A stretch of DNA of 64,000 bases from Psettodes erumei. Its lineage: Eukaryota; Chordata; Actinopteri; Pleuronectiformes; Psettodidae. Below are positions 58,861-64,000 of the stretch, one piece after another (the stretch's first letter is position 1; each line of letters starts with the position of its first letter). A program made the translations under genes and the position numbers. The DNA is taken from the NCBI GenBank assembly GCA_016785225.1, contig JAFBJZ010000602.1, positions 248,001 to 312,000 on the forward strand, given 5' to 3'. Under the pieces are notes generated by a model. It was not told the origin of the DNA, did no database searches, and saw nothing but the letters and a program-made list of their open reading frames with translations.

Positions 58861-60250
58861 CTGCATCCCGGATCATTCGATTTCCACTTTGATTTCTTCC
58901 CCTGCGCTTATTCTCCCGCCTTCCTCCGACTTTTCTTTTTTCCATTACACGTTTTCTGCTTTGTTTTTTTTTTCCCCCTCTTCGTCCCGTCCGTCATTAC
59001 ATCATCCCCCCCATCCCTTCCATTCGTCTCCCCTCCCCGTCTCCCTATCTGTCCGTCTGCGCCTAACGTGCTCTTAGTATATTGCCAGAGGGAGGTCAAT
59101 CCGTCAGCCGCTGATCACCTCGTAATAAACATGCACTTCATTAAACTGCGCACTCTTGTTCGTCGGCGGCCCTGCTCGCCGACGCCCCCCACACACACAC
59201 ACCTCCCCACCCCCCACCCCACGTAGGAGCCCGGCTCGGACGCGCACGAATCATTTCACGGCAGAGGCGCGCGGCTATCCTCCCGCGCGGGACGCCCGGG
59301 CCCGACTCGATGATTTATTTTGCGATTCCGGCCGCGTGCTTCCCGGGCACGCGCGCGACTTTGAAGGGAGGGATCGTGTTCTGAGGCAAGGGCACCGGCC
59401 TGGGTGTGACTTGGCAAATGTTATAAGTCACCGGGGACCGCGTGACAAATGACGGTAAAGTCACCATTCGCTGTTTCTTTTTCGAGATTATTAGCAGCTC
59501 TTTTGACCAACAGCCAATCCACACAGCCTCAGAATATTAGTGAAGTAACATGATTCGCCTCCCTGGACAGAAAGGATTTTGTTTTCTTAATCTTGCCATT
59601 TGTCATGGTTTTCTTTTGGACACAGTTTGGTTCAACATACCTTCGCTCTGTGGCTACGCGCTACACCAGCGCACATCAAAAAACACGGCGAAGACATCCA
59701 AAAACAATGTTCCGTTCCCACAGAAACGCTTCCCGCTGAGGTCGCTGAAACAAGACCAAGCGGAAACTCGCGGTGAATGACAAGAACAAATTGCCGTCAA
59801 GGAACTGGGAAACTTTTCATCAATAATAGAGGAGCCATTGAGAGCACACAGATGGATTACGGGCTCGGGATTGACAAGGACGTCATTCAGCGGGGGTTGT
59901 TAGCCTGCCGCAGCTTTGTGCGTTTTGGTCCACTGACTACAAATCGCTGATATTTCACACAAGCGCTGACCATTCTCCAACGCACGCCGGGAGTTCGGAG
60001 ATGGAGTTCCCGCATCTCTGCCGCTGCAGCTGCGAGCACGTCTGCTTTTACGGTTGCTCGCTTCCGGTGCGTTCGCTCGGACACCGGAAATTTCAGCTTC
60101 GGCTGCCCAACATTAAAACATGTCGCCTGTGGTTGGTTGCTGCTTATCTTGTGGGGTTTGACTTTTGTCAACATGGCGCCTTAGCGCACCGACTTTCATA
60201 CAGCTGCCGCCTCGAAGGACTTGAACGTCCAGCTAAGACGCGAATCTTCT

Positions 60251-60395
60251 GAGGCCCCAACTAATGATTATTTCCATGATCCATTAATCTGATTTATTTT
60301 CCTTAAATTAACTCTTTCACGGTTTTGTCTATAAAATCTGTCAAAAGTCAAGGAAAGTTCCACTTCCAATTTCCAACAGACAAGGTCCCACCTGG
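60251..60395 (+). mobile_element. Second copy of the percomorph interspersed repeat family A, partial
   Basis: CCAACTAATGATTATTTCCA, TGATCCATTAATCTGATTTA and GTTTTGTCTATAAAATCTGT follow the order of the family A consensus and of the copy at 10607-11200. Only the left part is present. Confidence 0.8.
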
Positions 60396-62989
60396 TCCGG
60401 GACTAAGCCCAGAACAGGTGCACGCGTTCTGATGAGCCTTGAGCTTTCCTGCGTCGCAAAAGGAAGTACGCGGCCTTGAAACACCCGCGTCTCTTAAGCT
60501 TAGCGTTACGGAGGAGTCGCTGCTTGTTTGGCTTTGTTGTATCAGACAAAAGGCAAAAGTTACACTTCAATCAAGAGTTTGCTTCAGCTTCAACTTCAAG
60601 GTCCGAAAAATGGTAAACACGAGAGACGTGGACCTTTACCGTGTACACTAATTTACAGAAGAAGCATGTGAGGAAATGAGAAGTGACAGCCGTGCGGAGG
60701 ATGCTGTCCGCTGCTTTGTTCCTGTTGTCCTGACTGGACCCGAAGCCAAACGCCTGTTTTTTTTTACCACACCTCTACGATCACGGGAGCAGCGCGGCGA
60801 AGACGCGCTCTCACATCAGCGAAGGCCGCGCTGAAGGTCAAACTTATACGGCGCTGCCGCGTCACGTCACAGGACGGTTTCACATCTCGTGAGCTGCTGC
60901 AATCCAGCGTTTGAAAACAACGGAGGCGTTGCTTACGGAAACAAGAACCAATCTTGATCTCGCTTTTTCCGACATCAGGCATTCACTCACTTTTTCCACT
61001 CGCTCAACCCGGTTCAAGTGAGCAGTGATTTCAGACACTTATCTTTAATTTGCATAATCGCAGACACGTCCAAACGCGCACGCGCGTCTGCAAACCCACA
61101 AAACATCTGTGCGCCTTTAAAAATGCGAGGCCTCGCATCGCGGCGCTCCCTGCGCCGAGTCCGTGCGGCGCTTTTTTTCCCCCCACAGCGGACGCAGGGT
61201 TTTCTCCGTTGCCGGAGACGACGCTCTCTGGCAAAAATGTCGGACGAACCAGCAGCGGCTATCAACATAGCTGGGGTTCGCTCATTAAACCGATGGAATC
61301 TTGGAGGAATGTCGCTCGTGGGATGTTTTTTTCTTTTTTAATACTTGGCTTTTTTGTTGTTGCCGTGAACTCGACGCCGCCGAGGGCCGACTAGGACAAG
61401 AGGAAGTGACCCAGACCCCGGCCACTCCCGCGGTCCCTCTGCATCTGCGCACAAACAGCAGCGAGGCCTGGGGGTGGTCCGGAATCGCGTTATCTCCGCT
61501 TTAAGATGATTATATTTCTCTTCCGCTGTCAGAATGATTAACGGCAAGAAACCATCCCGGCCAAAGCCAAGGAGATGACGTCTGAAGTCTGACCGACGAC
61601 GAGCAAACGCTTCACCAGAGTGAAGTCGCCCCTTCCTGCGTGAGAGACTGCTGCTGTGTCACGAGGATGCAACGCCACTGGCCTTTTTGATTTGAAATAA
61701 CAGTTCCAACAAGTGGAGACACCGTGTGACACCTGGCCAAGAGGGAGAGACAGAAAGAAGAGACAGAGATTTTTAAAAAAGTTAGATTTAACTAGCTAAT
61801 ATCAAGTTCGATATATTTTTACTACTTATTGATATTCACTCTGACCTCCAGCGCGCTACGCCAGACTGGCCAATCGGGCGTACCGGGACAAACCCCGGTG
61901 GGGCCGGGCAGGCCATCGAATGAAATCAATAGTTTTCGCCCGGCCCCGTCTGCGTGGCTGTCATTCGGGGCGGGGAGCGTGCTGCATGTGTGTCCTGGGA
62001 CCGGGCTCGCTTCGCCCACCCGACACGAGCGCTTCCTTCCCGGCGGGACCGGTCCCAGCGGAGAAGTCTGGGGCTGAATTTCTTTCCCAGTCCAACCCTG
62101 AAACCGTTTCCCACAGCTGCTGATTAAAAAAAACGTTGAGGGATGCAGAAAGGGTATTCGACGTGGAAAAGGACGCAACGTAACATGAAAACGGAGCGCT
62201 TGTCTCGCGATTTGCTGCATCCGAGTGGATCTGATTATGCCGCTGGAACGGTTTCAGAGCGGCGGTATGTTCTCCATTACTGGTAGGTGTATCGCGGCGT
62301 ACGTGCGGGCCAGATGGTCACTTAACTTCCTCATAATCTGTTTACAAAGAGGCTTCGGACTCGTCTATTCAAACCAGGCGCACGGCATCACTCATGTCCC
62401 AACATGACACACGGGCCCGCTTTGATTGGGTAAAATCTGCCTGAATGGCGTCATTGATTGGGCGGAAAAGATGGATGGCGGTCAGACAGCCATTAAATGT
62501 GACCCACCCCTCCCCCCCGCACACACACGCGCACGCGCACACACGCCCCTCCCCCCTCCCCTCCCCGGCCCGTGTCAGAGTCAGAGCTCAAAGTAAATCA
62601 CAGGCCGGGCTGAAGGCAGCATAGATCACCGCTAACAACGCTGCATCAACAAGTAGACAAGCCCAGAATAAATACCACAGGAGACAGAGAGCAACTTTAA
62701 TAAACATGTTTTTCCCTTTTGATTCCTCACTGCAAAAATGTCAGTCGCTAAAGGTCATCAAACGCTTGGATGAGATTGTTTCGCATTATTTTTCGGATTT
62801 TCTGTACTCCTCTCTTCACAGCTCTGGGTTTTGTTTTTTTTAATGCACTTCTTTTCTTCCGCTACGAGCCCCCTTCCGCGAGCGCTGGGATTCCTGTAAT
62901 CTCTCCGCTCTCCGGCGGACAAATCCCACTTTGAATATTTAGCTTTGTGTTCTTCCCAGCCTCCCGTGTCGGCGCAAAACATTTCTGTC

Positions 62990-63030
62990 CATCATCATCA
63001 TCATCATCGTCGTCGTCGTCGTCGTCATCA
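62990..63030. repeat. Compound (ATC)n(GTC)n triplet repeat
   Basis: About six ATC units, then six GTC units, then ATC. Confidence 0.95.
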
Positions 63031-63245
63031 CAACAATAATAGTCTTCAGAGCAAACACCCCTGGGGTTGTCAGAGATGAGGAAGTGTAGTCAAAATCAAT
63101 ACTGCTTATGCTCCATCATGTTTTGTCTATTTTTCAAAAAAAAAAAAACTTTAATCAAATCATATTGTAAAGAGGCAGCTTCTTAAAGCTAACTGATTGA
63201 ATTACATCCCTTTCAGTTGGTTCTCAACATGGAGGCGCGACTGAA

Positions 63246-63272
63246 GAGCGAGAGAGAGAGAGAGAGAGCGAG
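63246..63272. repeat. (GA)n microsatellite
   Basis: GA run with GCGA units at both ends. Confidence 0.93.
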
Positions 63273-64000
63273 CGAGCCAAAGCTACTCATATGAGACAAT
63301 GGCATCAAATGCTGCCACTCATCCACGATGCTATTGAGAAAGCCTGAGAGAGAGGAGATGGAATATTTAGCGGAGGGTTTTCTCTTTTGTTTTACCAGAG
63401 TTGGTTTCCATTCCCGTTCTCTTGGAAGGCAATAAAAACAAACTGTGGATGTTAGTGGGCGGGGGGAGCCCCATCAATTTATCTTGTTTATGGAAGCGAC
63501 AGGAGACCGCTCAGCTATTGTGTCTGCCTCCCCGCCACAATTGGTACAATGCTCGGGACGAGGATTTAACCACCTCCATCTGCCTCCTCCTGCTCTCCGC
63601 TCCGTCTCGCTCCAAAACCCCCCATCTGAATCATTCCTCCGCTCCTGCGCCACTTCCAGCGTACGGCTGCCTTTCTGCCCCCCCTCCATCGCTCTCCCTT
63701 CCTTCATTGACTCCGGCGGCTGCATCATTGACTGCTCTGACCCTCTGTCGGCCTTGACTTGACATTCAGACATCGCGCTCCCCTCCTGTTTGTCTCCGCC
63801 AACACAGCGCTGGGTGTTTGATCCGCGCTCCAGACTGTCAATACGCAGCGCGGTTCAAGCCCGTCCGCCTCTCCTACCTCTCGCCTCTCCGCAATCGGTG
63901 GACCCCGAGGTGAGCTTTCTATCGCGAACCGCTCAGTTCCAGCCCGTACTCGCGAACGGCTCGCCGTCAGACAGACCGAAAGCGGGTTTGACCCACGGTG

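Larger units (their letters stand above)
54200..60250. other. Region right of the orphan terminal exon, no further exon found
   Basis: If the terminal exon is real this is at least partly its last intron. It contains an AT-rich block at 54240-54420 with an octamer ATTTGCAT (54374-54381), CpG-rich blocks at 55590-56030 and 59220-59460, microsatellites (57128-57170, 57633-57677, 58826-58860), and repeat-free stretches at 57880-58140 and 59780-60240. Donor-like words on the minus strand (for example near 60985) do not follow convincing coding frames. Confidence 0.5.
60400..64000. other. Right end of the window, no gene confirmed
   Basis: CpG-rich block at 61060-61480, low-repeat blocks at 61840-62120 and 62180-62400, a (ATC)n(GTC)n triplet run at 62990-63030 and (GA)n at 63246-63272. 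A 33-codon frame at 61293-61394 (starting MESWRNVARG) has a hydrophobic core but no splice donor or family. At 63909/63910 GAG/GTGAGC in GC-rich DNA may be the donor of a 5' exon of a plus-strand gene beyond the window. Confidence 0.45.

Noticed and set aside
61293..61394. 33-codon frame with a hydrophobic, signal-peptide-like N-terminus
   Set aside because: It ends soon after the hydrophobic segment, has no donor to a following exon, and the frame is open upstream in ordinary CpG-rich DNA.
1..64000. CRISPR arrays, tRNA or rRNA genes, prokaryotic operons or viral genes
   Set aside because: None seen. Repeats are microsatellites or degenerate interspersed elements, and gene structure is eukaryotic.

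Overview
This is vertebrate nuclear DNA, almost certainly from a percomorph teleost. It has split genes with GT-AG introns, very frequent (CA)n/(GT)n microsatellites, high CpG density, and degenerate copies of several interspersed repeats I recognise from percomorph genomes. There are no bacterial operons, tRNA or rRNA genes, or CRISPR arrays. Most long open frames are translations of dinucleotide repeats or chance frames in GC-rich DNA.

The one gene that can be rebuilt completely is on the minus strand at the left end (about 300 to 15,200). It is a divergent member of the HSP47 (serpin clade H) family of ER collagen chaperones. Four coding exons (14588-13961, 10186-10094, 9624-9392, 1644-1339) join with matching phases into 419 codons. 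The product has a signal peptide, the serpin signature motifs and a C-terminal HDEL. A non-coding first exon is likely near 15,091-15,200. Upstream of it lie a perfect three-unit heat-shock element and a near-perfect 37-bp palindrome with NRF1-like arms, and a separate GC-rich hairpin lies next to the exon. Intron 3 is long (7.7 kb). The 3' UTR probably ends near an AATAAA at 303-298 and holds two dinucleotide repeats.

From about 15.3 kb to the right end I see no complete gene. The interval mixes microsatellites, poly-C/(AC)n compounds, G-quadruplex-type runs, purine or pyrimidine tracts, degenerate transposon copies, and low-repeat stretches rich in homeodomain, SOX, POU and E-box-like words. 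It resembles a gene-poor regulatory landscape next to a developmental gene outside the window; that is inference. Two exon-like segments stand out: a phase 1-1 exon on the plus strand (49223-49369) and a terminal exon with a stop codon on the minus strand (54193-54060). I could not assign either to a family. A strong donor near the right edge (63909/63910) may mark the 5' exon of a further plus-strand gene.

Other structural signals are a perfect 25-bp palindrome of two TAATnnnATTA sites (45526-45550), a perfect 22-bp palindrome in HSP47 intron 1 (13172-13193), and a duplicated 35-bp module 116 bp apart (34030-34064 and 34146-34180).
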